Shown here: piece by piece, positions 33,593 to 42,392 of the stretch
Layout of the letters: the number at the start of each line of letters is the position of its first letter
Position numbering within the stretch: the stretch's first letter is position 1
DNA from: Candidatus Nomurabacteria bacterium
Lineage (GTDB): Bacteria > Patescibacteriota > Minisyncoccia > Phycocordibacterales > UBA9973
Length of the DNA: 47,063 nt
NCBI GenBank assembly: GCA_943359475.1
Contig: CALRHK010000004.1
Location: 1-47,063 of the forward strand
Direction: 5' to 3'
The notes under the pieces: model-generated
What the model saw: the letters and a program-made list of their open reading frames with translations, nothing else
The model's database searches: none
Told to the model about the DNA's origin: nothing
Translations under genes and position numbers: made by a program

Positions 33593-35182
33593 TTATTTTG
33601 ATTGGATAAAAACAACAATTTCTTGTCCTTCTGTGAGACCGCTGGTGATTTCAATAAGCCCCGCATCACCTTCCATACCTGGTGCTACTTCTTTATTTTC
33701 GAAGGTTTTTTTCTTTGTATTAGTCACCACACGCACAAACTTCTTTCCAGGAAATGCATCGTCAGTCACGAGTGCGCGCGAAGGTATCACAAGAACAGAA
33801 TCTTTTTTTGCAATTTCAACGGTCATGTTTGCGGTCATGCCAGGTTTAACACCATCAATCGGATCAATCGTTGCAGTAATCTTATAGTTAACGACCCCAG
33901 AGACAAGCGTTGAACCTAAATCAATTTCAGAAATGTGCCCTGTAAAAATTTGGTTTGGGTCAAATGCATCAAGTGTAAACGTTACTGGCTGACCGATCGT
34001 CACACGCGCAATATTTGCTTCATTAATATTTGCCTCCAGATACAAATTACCAATATCTTGTAATACTATTACTTCCTTTTGCGCTGAAACAAGTTCTCCA
34101 ATTTTTACATCTACACGTGTAATCGTACCGTCTGCAGGTGCTCGGACGAGTGTATTTTCATACAAAGCTGTTGCACTCGATACCTGCCCATCTGCGGCAA
34201 GCACGTCCGCTTCAGCAAGTTCAATATCTGATGTTCGTGCTTTTGCCTTTTTTAAATCGAGAGCTGCTTGTGCGCTTGCGAGAGCTGCTTGTGCGCTTGC
34301 GAGAGCTGAGTCACGCGTCTGTTGTGAAGCTAAGTATGCATTGTAGTTTGCAACATACGTACTAGCTTGTGTGTTAGGAATTGTGACTGTCCAAGTAGAA
34401 GTAACGCTCGTACTAAAACTAGATCCGAATGTAATAAAAAGTCCGTCTACCCCGAGTTGTTGAGGAGTAGTCGTTGAAAGAGATCCGCTACTGCCAATAA
34501 CACCGCCAGTAGCCTGTGCGCTCCAGCTACCTCCATTTGCAGAGGGGTACACAGAAATGGTGTACGTGGTTTCCTTTGCTCCAGTATATGCACCAGAAAT
34601 AGTAGGTGGCTCTGTTGAACTTGATGGATTTGATGCAAGGCCTACTGCGATCAATGATGAGTTCATGTACGCACGACGGGCATTCTCAACTAATGTTGCC
34701 TGTTGGTTTTTTATATTTTGGAGATCAGACTGTGCACTTTCAACCACAAGTTCTGCTACACGAATTTCTTCATTTGTTGCACCTTCTTGAATTTTTCTGA
34801 GTCGCGCTTGAGCCGCCAAAAGACTTCCTCGTGCTTGTTGAAGCGTTGCGTATGCTGAAGCCTGATCAAGTGTTGCAAGCACTGTACCTGCTTTCACCTT
34901 GTCTCCGACTCTAACTCGCACTGAACGTACCGTCCCTGTACTGTTAAATGAAAGGTTAAGGTCAGTTGTACTTGTGATCTGTCCAGTTGCGAGTACTGTT
35001 TCAGCAAGATTTTGTTTCTTGACCGTATCGGTAACGACAAGCTTTGGGTCAATTCCCTTTGTTTTAAGGGCCATAAATAAAACGAGGACGACCAACAACA
35101 AAATCGCCCAAAAGCGTTTCTTGCGGAGGAGGTATTTCTTAGCCTTTAAATATGTCTTCAATTTTTGAAATAGGGTTCGCAT
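33593..35182 (-). CDS. MacA-like periplasmic adaptor (HlyD family)
   Basis: 529 aa. TM anchor at about 24-39, lipoyl half-motif, a long coiled coil, a 130-residue Ser/Thr-rich insert in its middle, the second lipoyl half ('APADGTITRVDVKIGELV') and beta-barrel plus membrane-proximal domains. It would connect the exporter with the outer surface. The insert (about residues 165-280) is unusual for the family. A perfect 21-bp tandem repeat (34259-34300) encodes ASAQAAL twice in the coiled coil. It leads the four-gene operon 35182-30380. Confidence 0.9.
   Translation of the reverse strand: MRTLFQKLKTYLKAKKYLLRKKRFWAILLLVVLVLFMALKTKGIDPKLVVTDTVKKQNLAETVLATGQITSTTDLNLSFNSTGTVRSVRVRVGDKVKAGTVLATLDQASAYATLQQARGSLLAAQARLRKIQEGATNEEIRVAELVVESAQSDLQNIKNQQATLVENARRAYMNSSLIAVGLASNPSSSTEPPTISGAYTGAKETTYTISVYPSANGGSWSAQATGGVIGSSGSLSTTTPQQLGVDGLFITFGSSFSTSVTSTWTVTIPNTQASTYVANYNAYLASQQTRDSALASAQAALASAQAALDLKKAKARTSDIELAEADVLAADGQVSSATALYENTLVRAPADGTITRVDVKIGELVSAQKEVIVLQDIGNLYLEANINEANIARVTIGQPVTFTLDAFDPNQIFTGHISEIDLGSTLVSGVVNYKITATIDPIDGVKPGMTANMTVEIAKKDSVLVIPSRALVTDDAFPGKKFVRVVTNTKKKTFENKEVAPGMEGDAGLIEITSGLTEGQEIVVFIQSK
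34259..34300. repeat. 21-bp perfect tandem repeat inside the adaptor gene
   Basis: Two identical 21-bp units (34259-34279, 34280-34300) and the first 8 bases of a third. In frame, adding one coiled-coil heptad (ASAQAAL) per unit. A likely site of replication-slippage length variation. Confidence 0.9.
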
Positions 35183-35250
35183 TTCTATATATAAAATAAG
35201 TGAATAACTAGTCTAGTATAACGTATTTGACCATTCTGCGCACGATAAAA

Positions 35251-35280
35251 TAAAAACCTCGGTTGGCCGAGGTTTTTATT
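35251..35280 (-). terminator. Intrinsic terminator after the FKBP gene
   Basis: AAACCTCGG / CCGAGGTTT stem with T-rich flank on the minus strand. Confidence 0.85.
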
Positions 35281-35286
35281 TTTTTG

Positions 35287-35736
35287 CTAATTTATTTTTG
35301 TAACTTCTACTTCAAAAATAAGATTCGCTTTTGGTGGAATTGGACCGTAGCCATTCTCACCATACCCGAGAGTATACGGGATGAAAATTTTTCTCTTCTC
35401 ACCAACTTTCATACCCAAGACTCCCTGATCCCATCCTTGGATTACCTGACCCGCGCCAAGCGTGAAGCTAAATGGTTGCACGTGGTTGAACGCTGGATCA
35501 ACATTTGAATCAAATTTTTTACCATCTTCAAAAGTGCCCGTGTAATTTACTGTAACTTTATCACCTGATTTTGTTGCCTCACCGGTACCCTCTTGTATGA
35601 CTGTCGTTTGTAATTGCATAGTAGTAGTGTTTGCAGGCTGTGGTGCACTACGGTGTGTTGCAACTGCATACACCACAAGACCAACGACCGCAATGATAAT
35701 AATAATTTGCACAACCGATACTTTTATTTGCTCCAT
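35287..35736 (-). CDS. FKBP-type peptidyl-prolyl isomerase, membrane-anchored
   Basis: 149 aa. N-terminal TM (about 9-26) then a full FKBP domain: '[16 protein letters not shown]', '[30 protein letters not shown]', 'GYG', '[10 protein letters not shown]'. Active-site aromatic and Asp positions of the FKBP12 class are present. Folds proline-containing exported proteins outside the membrane. Monocistronic; a TGgTATACT -10 lies about 43 nt upstream, so it seems to have a real leader. Confidence 0.93.
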   Translation of the reverse strand: MEQIKVSVVQIIIIIAVVGLVVYAVATHRSAPQPANTTTMQLQTTVIQEGTGEATKSGDKVTVNYTGTFEDGKKFDSNVDPAFNHVQPFSFTLGAGQVIQGWDQGVLGMKVGEKRKIFIPYTLGYGENGYGPIPPKANLIFEVEVTKIN

Positions 35737-35781
35737 AGATACTTAAATATTTATACTGACAATAGAATTAGTATACCATTT

Positions 35782-37026
35782 TTAAGAAAGTATAAAATTT
35801 TTAGGTGAACCACGTGGTACTGTACGTCGAAACTGAATTCCTGCCCACATTACGAGTACCCCCGCAACAAAAATTGGCACCCACGTTGCAAAAAGTGCGG
35901 CTATCGCTCCTGCTAGTAATGGTGGTACCGCCTGCGCAACAGAATTTACACTGGTCGCAATGCCAAGTATTTCCCCCCTCCGTTTTGGATCAATGTGTTT
36001 CGTAAGAAATGCATTAAAGTTTGCAGCTTGTAGTCCGTTTGGGATTGCAAAGAATGGCACAATAAGATAAAACTGCCACAATTTTGTAGGCAACAAGTAA
36101 CAAATAAGTGCAACGCCAGTCCACAAATAGGCAATGCGTAAGAGCTGACTATCGTGCCAACGTTTTGCCACAAGTCGTACCACAAAAAGTTGTGTTAGTA
36201 CAATACAAATTCCTATGTAACCAAAAAACGTGCCTATACCACCGGCATCAAGATGAAAACGGTGTGAAAGATAGACATTAAAGAACGAGGTAAAAAATGC
36301 AAAGCCTGCATTAAAGAGAAACGAAACAATCAATAATTTGCGTACACCACCCAAATGCGTTGCACGTGTTATATTTCTTACGCTACCAAAAAAATCAACT
36401 TTTCTTTCTGGATCAATATGTTCATTTGTTTCCTTTAAAAACAAATAGATGAGTACAACATTAATGAACGCAAGAATTCCAGAAAAGAAAAAAGGTGTCG
36501 ATGCATTGAACCACGACACCAAAGATGGGTCAGCAAGCTTACCACCAAGAAAAGGTCCAAAGATAAAACCCAAACCAAATGCAGCACCAATCATTCCAAA
36601 TACTTTTGGACGATTCTCTGGTGTAGTGACGTCAGTAATTGCAGCTTGCGCGACGGTAATATTTCCACCAGTTACTCCATCAATTATTCGTGAAATAAAA
36701 AGAAGTGGAATGTTTCGTATGATTACCGCATAGGCAAATACGATATACGAGAGTGCTGTGCCAAAAATAGATGCGAGTAATACAGGTCGTCGCCCACGCT
36801 TATCAGAGAGCGTACCGAGAATCGGTGATGCAAAAAATTGTGCGAGTGGATAACTTGCCGTGAGAAAACCAAGCAAAATAAGTCCAAATTTTTCATTTCC
36901 GCCTGTGAGCAAATAATACGGCGAACTAGCATTTCCGAGGAGTTGTGGGATCACTGGGATGAGTATTCCTACCCCGAGCATATCTATAAAAATTGTAAGA
37001 AAAAGAAACCAAATTCGCTTATTCAT
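35782..37026 (-). CDS. Major facilitator superfamily transporter (TetA-like, 12 TM)
   Basis: 414 aa, about 12 TM segments. Motif A 'GTLSDKRGRRPVLL' between TM2 and TM3 and 'DMLGVGILIPVIPQLL' in TM1 match the TetA/Bcr drug:H+ antiporter group. 'GAAFGLGFIFGPFLGG' is motif C of antiporters. It exports an unknown compound. A TGcTACAAT -10 ends 8 nt before the ATG. Confidence 0.92.
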   Translation of the reverse strand: MNKRIWFLFLTIFIDMLGVGILIPVIPQLLGNASSPYYLLTGGNEKFGLILLGFLTASYPLAQFFASPILGTLSDKRGRRPVLLASIFGTALSYIVFAYAVIIRNIPLLFISRIIDGVTGGNITVAQAAITDVTTPENRPKVFGMIGAAFGLGFIFGPFLGGKLADPSLVSWFNASTPFFFSGILAFINVVLIYLFLKETNEHIDPERKVDFFGSVRNITRATHLGGVRKLLIVSFLFNAGFAFFTSFFNVYLSHRFHLDAGGIGTFFGYIGICIVLTQLFVVRLVAKRWHDSQLLRIAYLWTGVALICYLLPTKLWQFYLIVPFFAIPNGLQAANFNAFLTKHIDPKRRGEILGIATSVNSVAQAVPPLLAGAIAALFATWVPIFVAGVLVMWAGIQFRRTVPRGSPKNFILS

Positions 37027-37043
37027 GTCGTGCTATTGTAGCA
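37027..37043 (-). promoter_or_regulatory. Extended -10 promoter of the MFS gene, nearly leaderless
   Basis: TGcTACAAT followed by 8 nt (AGCACGAC) and the ATG at 37026. Confidence 0.6.
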
Positions 37044-37059
37044 AATTTTTCTATAATGA

Positions 37060-38217
37060 CTAGACATTTTCTAGTACGGTTTCTGGTAGTAGCTTTTGCT
37101 CTTTTATTTCTTCTTGATCGTAAATAGATGTCGCAATGAGCTCTTTTATTTCTTCGTCGGAATACACACCTCGAAGCAATTCCGTGAGGAGTTTTATTTG
37201 TTCACTTTGTGCAAGTAATTTCTCTGGTCCCCCTGGGCGTTTTTCTTTTGACCACTTCGCATACAACTCTCTGGTGTAAGCCATCGGCATCTTAACGAGA
37301 ACTAAATCATCAAGGTGAAGTCCTGCTGTGCCCTCCTCCCCTCGTGCGAGTTTGACTCGTTCAATTTGTTTTTCTTTATGGGCAACTTTGTCGAGTGCAG
37401 TCGTAAACTGTATTCCAATTTCTCGTGCATCAGAAACAACCTCCTCGACACGTGCACCACGTGCATGACTTTTACGACGAATGATGAAATCAATTTTTTG
37501 TTCCACGTCTTGATATACATCTGCATCTCGAACTTCAAAATCTACACCGGGAATTTGTGCAATTTTTTTAATAAAGTTTTTCACCATTTTTTCGGCAATA
37601 ACACCACGTTGTTCAAGTGGTTTTTCTTTGGCGCCGGATAGTGCTTCGTATGCTTTTTTCTTCCATTCGTGTACTTTATCTGAAAATGTTTCTCGTTTAA
37701 TAATTTGCGCGTCAAGCTTCTCGCCGATTTCACGCTTGAGCTCGTTTACCAAATATTCCTTTTGAATGTTGTATGGCACCGAGACGTCGAGAGTATACTG
37801 TATCCCCCACTCTGCATCAGTAAACAGTTCCTCTTTTGAGAAAGTAACTTTTTCGCCTTTCTCGTTTTGATAGAATAACCGTCGATTGGTCTGATCGAAA
37901 GAGACTGTGCGCGCATCTCTGTGTTCTATTGTTCCCCCCTGCTCAATTGTCTTGGTGTGCTTGAAAAAACGCTCCATGAGATTTTGTTTTTCTCGTTGCA
38001 GTTTATAGATATCCATCTCAGCTTCCCGTGCACCCTCACCAATATCAGCCTTTGGCAAATCTCTGTGCTCAATTTTCCCTGAGAGCGTATCTGTAATTGC
38101 TGTATCAATCTTTTCATGCATTTTTGCTCGCCCCTCTTTTGTAAGAGCTTGTTCTTGTTTGGATTCTTTCACAAGTTCATTGTAAGTATGTAGTTCTTTC
38201 TCAAAAGACTCTCGCAT
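37060..38217 (-). CDS. Hypothetical coiled-coil protein with a PD-(D/E)XK nuclease-like C-terminal half
   Basis: 385 aa from MRESFE; the start is fixed by a TGcTACGAT -10 six nt upstream (a longer frame from 38235 would begin before it). Residues 1-200 are charged and mostly helical. Around 205-275 the order Glu209 (GVIAEKMVKNF), Asp243 (QKIDFII) and Q270-F-T (EIGIQFTT) mimics the E...D...(E/Q)xK layout of PD-(D/E)XK nucleases, but the usual last Lys is Thr. Family not recognised; nuclease activity is inference only. Divergent from the metallophosphoesterase, sharing a palindrome. Confidence 0.6.
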   Translation of the reverse strand: MRESFEKELHTYNELVKESKQEQALTKEGRAKMHEKIDTAITDTLSGKIEHRDLPKADIGEGAREAEMDIYKLQREKQNLMERFFKHTKTIEQGGTIEHRDARTVSFDQTNRRLFYQNEKGEKVTFSKEELFTDAEWGIQYTLDVSVPYNIQKEYLVNELKREIGEKLDAQIIKRETFSDKVHEWKKKAYEALSGAKEKPLEQRGVIAEKMVKNFIKKIAQIPGVDFEVRDADVYQDVEQKIDFIIRRKSHARGARVEEVVSDAREIGIQFTTALDKVAHKEKQIERVKLARGEEGTAGLHLDDLVLVKMPMAYTRELYAKWSKEKRPGGPEKLLAQSEQIKLLTELLRGVYSDEEIKELIATSIYDQEEIKEQKLLPETVLENV

Positions 38218-38232
38218 ACCTTTATCGTAGCA
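38218..38232 (-). promoter_or_regulatory. Extended -10 promoter of the nuclease-like gene, leaderless
   Basis: TGcTACGAT plus AAAGGT plus ATG at 38217. Confidence 0.6.
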
Positions 38233-38238
38233 CAAACA

Positions 38239-38255
38239 TTTCCCAATTTGGGAAA
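38239..38255. promoter_or_regulatory. 17-bp palindrome between divergent promoters, candidate operator
   Basis: TTTCCCAA-T-TTGGGAAA, 8-bp perfect arms around one base. It covers the -35 position of both divergent promoters (-10 elements at 38224-38229 and 38262-38267), where a dimeric repressor would block both. Confidence 0.5.
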
Positions 38256-38261
38256 TAAGAC

Positions 38262-38273
38262 TATACTCAAAGT
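38262..38273 (+). promoter_or_regulatory. -10 promoter of the metallophosphoesterase gene, leaderless
   Basis: TATACT plus CAAAGT plus ATG at 38274; 6-nt spacing. Confidence 0.6.
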
Positions 38274-39380
38274 ATGAAATTTGGCTTTTTACTTTTTGCG
38301 CTCCCTTTCCTACTCCTCATTGCGCTTGCTTCAATGGTAGTACTGAACTCGGGCGTTGCATTTGGAATCATCCGGACCGTGTCTGTAAAGAAAATCGTTA
38401 CTTGGGTATTGGTTTTAATGCCAATTGTCCTCGTCCTTACTATGATGATTGGTGCTCGCGTCTATAGTGGTATCAATACATTTTTTTATCTTATTACCGT
38501 AACATGGTTACCATTACTGCTTTATCTTTGTATGGGTGCACTTCTTCTGTATCTTATCCAGATTATTACAGTGGCAACTGGGCATCACCTTACAATGTAT
38601 CCTCTTGCACTCGGTGTTATTTTTATTTCCCTTGGAGCAGTTACCTTCGGTATCATTAATGCTACTATGCCACGGATTGTAAACTATACTATCTCGTCGC
38701 CCGCACTTGCTCCCGACTGGAGTGGCAAAAACATTATCCTGGTTTCCGATACACATCTCGGTATTGTGCGTAGTCGTTCCTTTATGGAAAAAGTTGTCGC
38801 CAAAATCAATAGCGTAAAACCTGACCTAGTACTTGTTGCGGGTGATATTATCGATGGTCCGGTATTTAATTATGCAGAAGGTCTTTCACCTTTAAAAAAG
38901 ATTCGCTCAACTTATGGTGTAATCTATACGCCAGGAAATCATGAGGGTTATAATTCTGAACCAGAAAAATTTTATCCAATTGTAAAATCGCTTACTACCA
39001 CCCTCATTGATGAACGTACTCGTATCGGCAACACAGATATTATTGGGCTTAATTATCAGATGCAAAATGCGAGTGCTACACAAACACAGCTTGCTGGGTC
39101 AGGGTTTACGCCAGGCACGCCGACCATTGCGCTTCTCCATGACCCAAAAAATGCTCGAACCTTACTCGATGCGGGAGTCTCTCTTGTGGTATCTGGTCAC
39201 ACACACTGCGGACAATTTTTTCCTCTCAATTTACTCGTTAAAAAAATCTACAAAGAATATACCTATGGTGTAACAACTATAAATGGTAATACTGCCATTA
39301 CCACCTGCGGCGTTGGTACTGCAATGTCACCGCTTCGCATTGGTACGAACCCTGAGATTGTAGTAATCCGTATTCAATAG
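38274..39380 (+). CDS. Membrane-bound calcineurin-like metallophosphoesterase (YkuE-type)
   Basis: 368 aa. Four to five N-terminal TM segments (about 1-140), then the phosphoesterase core: 'SDTHLG' (DxH), 'VAGDIIDG' (GDxxD), 'GNHEGY' (GNHE) and 'SGHTHCGQF' (GHTH). All metal ligands are present. Homologues act on lipid-linked phosphates; membrane anchoring fits that. Substrate unknown. Confidence 0.93.
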   Translation: MKFGFLLFALPFLLLIALASMVVLNSGVAFGIIRTVSVKKIVTWVLVLMPIVLVLTMMIGARVYSGINTFFYLITVTWLPLLLYLCMGALLLYLIQIITVATGHHLTMYPLALGVIFISLGAVTFGIINATMPRIVNYTISSPALAPDWSGKNIILVSDTHLGIVRSRSFMEKVVAKINSVKPDLVLVAGDIIDGPVFNYAEGLSPLKKIRSTYGVIYTPGNHEGYNSEPEKFYPIVKSLTTTLIDERTRIGNTDIIGLNYQMQNASATQTQLAGSGFTPGTPTIALLHDPKNARTLLDAGVSLVVSGHTHCGQFFPLNLLVKKIYKEYTYGVTTINGNTAITTCGVGTAMSPLRIGTNPEIVVIRIQ

Positions 39381-39386
39381 TGACGA

Positions 39387-40229
39387 CTAACCGTGAGCAC
39401 TCCAGCGCGCATAAATGCCACACGGAAGCGTGTGAGTTTTATTTTGTGCAGTGAGTACCAATTCACCTGACTCATACACACCTTTTTTATTTGAAAGCAT
39501 TTGGCGCAAGCTTTGTTCATACGCTCGAGGGGAATACCCCGCAGCGTAACCATTTATAACAATAAACACAGGGTTTTCAGAAAGCACACTCTTGCATAAA
39601 TCGAGTACCTTTAAAAAATCTTCTTCTATTTTCCAGAGTTCGTCTTTTGGTCCATGACCAAAAGCAGGTGGATCCATAATAATGGCATCATACTTTTGAC
39701 CACGCTTAGTCTCGCGCTTAAGAAACGCAATACAATCATCTACTATCCAACGAATTGGTGCGTCAGCGAGGCCAGAGAGCGCAGCATTTTTCCGTGCCCA
39801 GGCGACTGCGGTTTTTGATCCATCAACAAGACAAACTTCTGCACCACCAAGGGCGGAAGCAAGTGTCGCGCCACCAGTGTAACCGAAAAGATTAAGTACT
39901 TTTACTGGTCCCCGCGCCCGACGAATGACGTCTTCAGTAAACTGCCAATTTTCTACTTGTTCGGGAAAAAGCCCTGTGTGTTTGAATGAAGTTGGCTTAA
40001 TAATAAAACGTAATTCCGCAAAAGATAGTTCCCATTCTTGGGGTACTTCTTTGGAAAGTTTCCATGTACCCTTTTGCCCATGACGCGTATAAACTGCCTG
40101 TGCTTTTTTCCATTCGCCCTCTGGTAAGTATTTTTTCCATAATGCGCCCGGGTCAGGGCGACGCATGAGTACCTCACCATAACGCTCAAGTTTTTCCCCC
40201 TCCCCACTATCAATTAGTTCGTACTGCAT
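39387..40229 (-). CDS. Class I SAM-dependent methyltransferase, RlmI/RlmK-like
   Basis: 280 aa from MQYELI. SAM motif I 'NLFGYTGGATLASALGGAEVCLVDGS', motif IV 'AIIMDPPAFGHG' (DPPxF), and the N-terminal 'EGEKLERYGEVLMRRPDPGALW' typical of 23S rRNA m5C1962-type enzymes that lack the PUA domain. Likely methylates rRNA; the target is uncertain. Second gene after the hypothetical at 40752, 4-nt gap. Confidence 0.88.
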   Translation of the reverse strand: MQYELIDSGEGEKLERYGEVLMRRPDPGALWKKYLPEGEWKKAQAVYTRHGQKGTWKLSKEVPQEWELSFAELRFIIKPTSFKHTGLFPEQVENWQFTEDVIRRARGPVKVLNLFGYTGGATLASALGGAEVCLVDGSKTAVAWARKNAALSGLADAPIRWIVDDCIAFLKRETKRGQKYDAIIMDPPAFGHGPKDELWKIEEDFLKVLDLCKSVLSENPVFIVINGYAAGYSPRAYEQSLRQMLSNKKGVYESGELVLTAQNKTHTLPCGIYARWSAHG

Positions 40230-40233
40230 TGTA

Positions 40234-40752
40234 TTAGTGAATACCAAAATTACGTTTTAATTCATCGATCTCATGCATATTATTCTCTGATGCTTGCTTT
40301 TGCAATCGCTCAAGATCACGGATTGCACGATGGAGTTTTTTAAAATCATTTATCCAAGTTCCGCGCACAAACGCCTTCAGGTCAGCAATGTAGCGAAGGT
40401 GCCCCTCAACAAGAAATACTCTTGTTGAGTCTGACAAGAGTTCTAGTCGATAGGCGCCATCACCCAAGTTAAGATTTGGGCGGTCATATAAAAAAGTATA
40501 GTGATGACCATCCAAAGTAATCTCTGTTTTTTCTTTACCATTCTCAAGACTATAGTGCGCACTTTCAACAATTGATGGTACGTAGTTTTTTGAAGGTATC
40601 GTACGCCACGTAGGATAGTATCGTATATCAGAATGGTAAAGTCCGTTCACCAATTGCGGAATCCCGGAGCGCATCGCCTGTATTTTTTTGCGCTCAACAG
40701 TCGCGCGCACAGCATCAGTGCGTGTTTTAGAAAAAAAAGTAAGAAAACCCAT
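40234..40752 (-). CDS. Hypothetical protein, partner of the rRNA methyltransferase gene
   Basis: 172 aa from MGFLTF; start fixed by a TGgTATACT -10 seven nt upstream (the longer frame from 40785 would start before the promoter). No family recognised. A beta-rich middle ('EITLDGHHYTFLYDRPNLNLGDGAYRLELLSDSTRVFLVEGH') and a helical C-terminus. No TM. The shared transcript with a methyltransferase hints at an RNA-related role, no more. Confidence 0.6.
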   Translation of the reverse strand: MGFLTFFSKTRTDAVRATVERKKIQAMRSGIPQLVNGLYHSDIRYYPTWRTIPSKNYVPSIVESAHYSLENGKEKTEITLDGHHYTFLYDRPNLNLGDGAYRLELLSDSTRVFLVEGHLRYIADLKAFVRGTWINDFKKLHRAIRDLERLQKQASENNMHEIDELKRNFGIH

Positions 40753-40768
40753 GTGAATGAGTATACCA
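40753..40768 (-). promoter_or_regulatory. Extended -10 promoter, leaderless
   Basis: TGgTATACT plus 7 nt plus ATG at 40752. A divergent TGgTACTAT (40797-40805) on the plus strand faces the SDR gene, leaving it a leader of about 25 nt. Confidence 0.6.
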
Positions 40769-40836
40769 TGGGCTAGCGTGCTCAAAAATGCTGTCTATGG
40801 TACTATCGTGTAAGCTATTTCAAATCAAAGACACAT

Positions 40837-41757
40837 ATGAACATAATAATATCAGGAGCAACAAAAGGTCTCGGTGAAGCACTCGTAAGTGCATTTCTTG
40901 CGCGAGGCGACAAAGTGTTTGGTTTTTCAAGAAATCAAGCAAATATTGACGAAGCGCTTGACCGCCTTAGTAAAGAATTTCCCGAAGCTCTCCAAGAAAA
41001 GAAGCTTCGTTTAGTCACAGGCGATATTGCGAATCCCACAACGACTCGTGATATCGTAGAGAATGCCTACGAATGGCTCGGTGGGATAGACATGGTAATC
41101 AACAATGTCGGCATCTTCAAATTTGATCGACAAATGTCAGAACTTGCACCAGAGGATTGTAGTTTAAGTACGACACCCGACACACTACGCACTAAATTTG
41201 GTAATGCAGAGGATTTCGAAAAAAAGAGTCTGTATTGTTCGCTTATGCAAACAAACCTCTACGGCAATGCACGATTTATCGAGATGGTAATCTCACGAGC
41301 AACCAAAGACGGCCATCCACTTATTGTGGCAGATGTTGGTTCGATTGGTGCGATTGATCAACTCTCAGCAAAAAAGTTTGATGGTACTGTATTCTACAAT
41401 CGCTCAAAGGCACAGCTTGTTGCACACACAATAGAACTCGTGGATAAAAATCCCCTTCTCTTATTACGTGTTGTGCACCCTGGCCCATTTGGTGAATCCG
41501 CACAAGCAATCGCTGATGAATACGGCGATACCTGGGCAATTAAAAATGTTGCTGATGTAGCATCGCATGCCGTCAAATTATTTACCGAAGATACTCAAGA
41601 GAAAATTACCCACGGGATCATTGCCTCAGAGAAACATTTCTGTTGGCATACTGAATTCTTCGGTGACATCGAAGCACTTGGTATTCGTGGCCTCACGTGG
41701 AAACGAACACACAAAGTTCCAGAAGGAGAAAGTACACACCTTGTTTCAAAAAAGTAA
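40837..41757 (+). CDS. Short-chain dehydrogenase/reductase
   Basis: 306 aa. NAD(P) motif GATKGLG (7-13), 'NNVG' (89-92), catalytic S169, Y187 and K191 (YNRSK). 'RDIVENAYEWLGGIDMVINN' is standard SDR. The 40-residue segment after NNVG with 'SELAPEDCSLSTTPDTLRTKFGN' is longer than usual. Substrate unknown. Single gene with its own terminator. Confidence 0.9.
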   Translation: MNIIISGATKGLGEALVSAFLARGDKVFGFSRNQANIDEALDRLSKEFPEALQEKKLRLVTGDIANPTTTRDIVENAYEWLGGIDMVINNVGIFKFDRQMSELAPEDCSLSTTPDTLRTKFGNAEDFEKKSLYCSLMQTNLYGNARFIEMVISRATKDGHPLIVADVGSIGAIDQLSAKKFDGTVFYNRSKAQLVAHTIELVDKNPLLLLRVVHPGPFGESAQAIADEYGDTWAIKNVADVASHAVKLFTEDTQEKITHGIIASEKHFCWHTEFFGDIEALGIRGLTWKRTHKVPEGESTHLVSKK

Positions 41758-41760
41758 GTT

Positions 41761-41787
41761 AAAAGCCACCGTTCGGTGGCTTTTTTA
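41761..41787. terminator. Bidirectional terminator between convergent genes
   Basis: AAAGCCACCG / CGGTGGCTTT stem with TT loop and T6; on minus it overlaps the stop of the membrane-protein gene. Confidence 0.9.
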
Positions 41788-42252
41788 TTTCCTTCGTATT
41801 CGTGAATCTTGATGGACTTGATGTACTTTTCGAAATACTCCTGAGAGTCTCCCGACCATAATGCCAAAAATGAGAGAGAACGTTGCACCAGAGATAGTAA
41901 GAATGCTGTGGTAAAACGGACTCAGTAAATATTTTGCATCAACACGCACCACCCAATACGCAACAAGAATAGTAATGCCAACAACATCAATTCGCCCAAC
42001 AGTAACCATTCGTTTCTTTTTATCCCAATTTATACTATTAAGACGAGACAGTACGTAAAGACCAAAAATAAAACCAAGTACAAAAGGTACTATGAGTGAA
42101 TACCACGCGACTTTTTTCACAAAGATATCAAGAATAAGTTCCATACCAAAAATGATTGCCAAGGAAATAAAAAGGGCAAGGCGTATACGCAAACCTTTGT
42201 CGAGTTTACCCTCTTTGTTGAGCGTATGAACTGTCTGGACTTCTTCAAACAT
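41785..42252 (-). CDS. Small integral membrane protein, unknown
   Basis: 155 aa. Four hydrophobic segments (about 22-45, 49-67, 87-103, 112-135) with basic loops. Not a family I recognise. TGtTACACT ends 7 nt before the ATG. It lies directly after the terminator of tRNA-His. Confidence 0.7.
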   Translation of the reverse strand: MFEEVQTVHTLNKEGKLDKGLRIRLALFISLAIIFGMELILDIFVKKVAWYSLIVPFVLGFIFGLYVLSRLNSINWDKKKRMVTVGRIDVVGITILVAYWVVRVDAKYLLSPFYHSILTISGATFSLIFGIMVGRLSGVFRKVHQVHQDSRIRRK

Positions 42253-42268
42253 GTTTCCTAGTGTAACA
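42253..42268 (-). promoter_or_regulatory. Extended -10 promoter of the small membrane protein, leaderless
   Basis: TGtTACACT plus AGGAAAC plus ATG at 42252. The AGGA in the spacer is too close to the start to be a ribosome-binding site if transcription begins 7 nt after the -10. Confidence 0.6.
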
Positions 42269-42296
42269 AAAAACTGCCCACTTGGGCAGTTTTTTG
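42268..42296 (-). terminator. Terminator after tRNA-His
   Basis: AAACTGCCCA / TGGGCAGTTT stem plus T run, adjacent to the next promoter. Confidence 0.85.
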
Positions 42297-42301
42297 GAAG
42301 G

Positions 42302-42374
42302 GGGGACTATCGGGAATCGAACCCGAATCGAAGGTTCCACAAACCTCAGTGTTAACCGTTACACCATAGTCCCC
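42302..42374 (-). tRNA. tRNA-His (GUG)
   Basis: Full cloverleaf: acceptor GGGACUA/UAGUCCC, 4-bp D stem, anticodon stem GAGGU/ACCUU with loop UUGUGGA (anticodon GUG), T stem UCGGG/CCCGA. The histidine identity elements are encoded: an extra 5' G(-1) opposite discriminator C73. The CCA end is not encoded (CCT follows), so a CCA-adding enzyme is needed. Confidence 0.96.
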
Positions 42375-42392
42375 ACATAATTCCTGTTTGGA

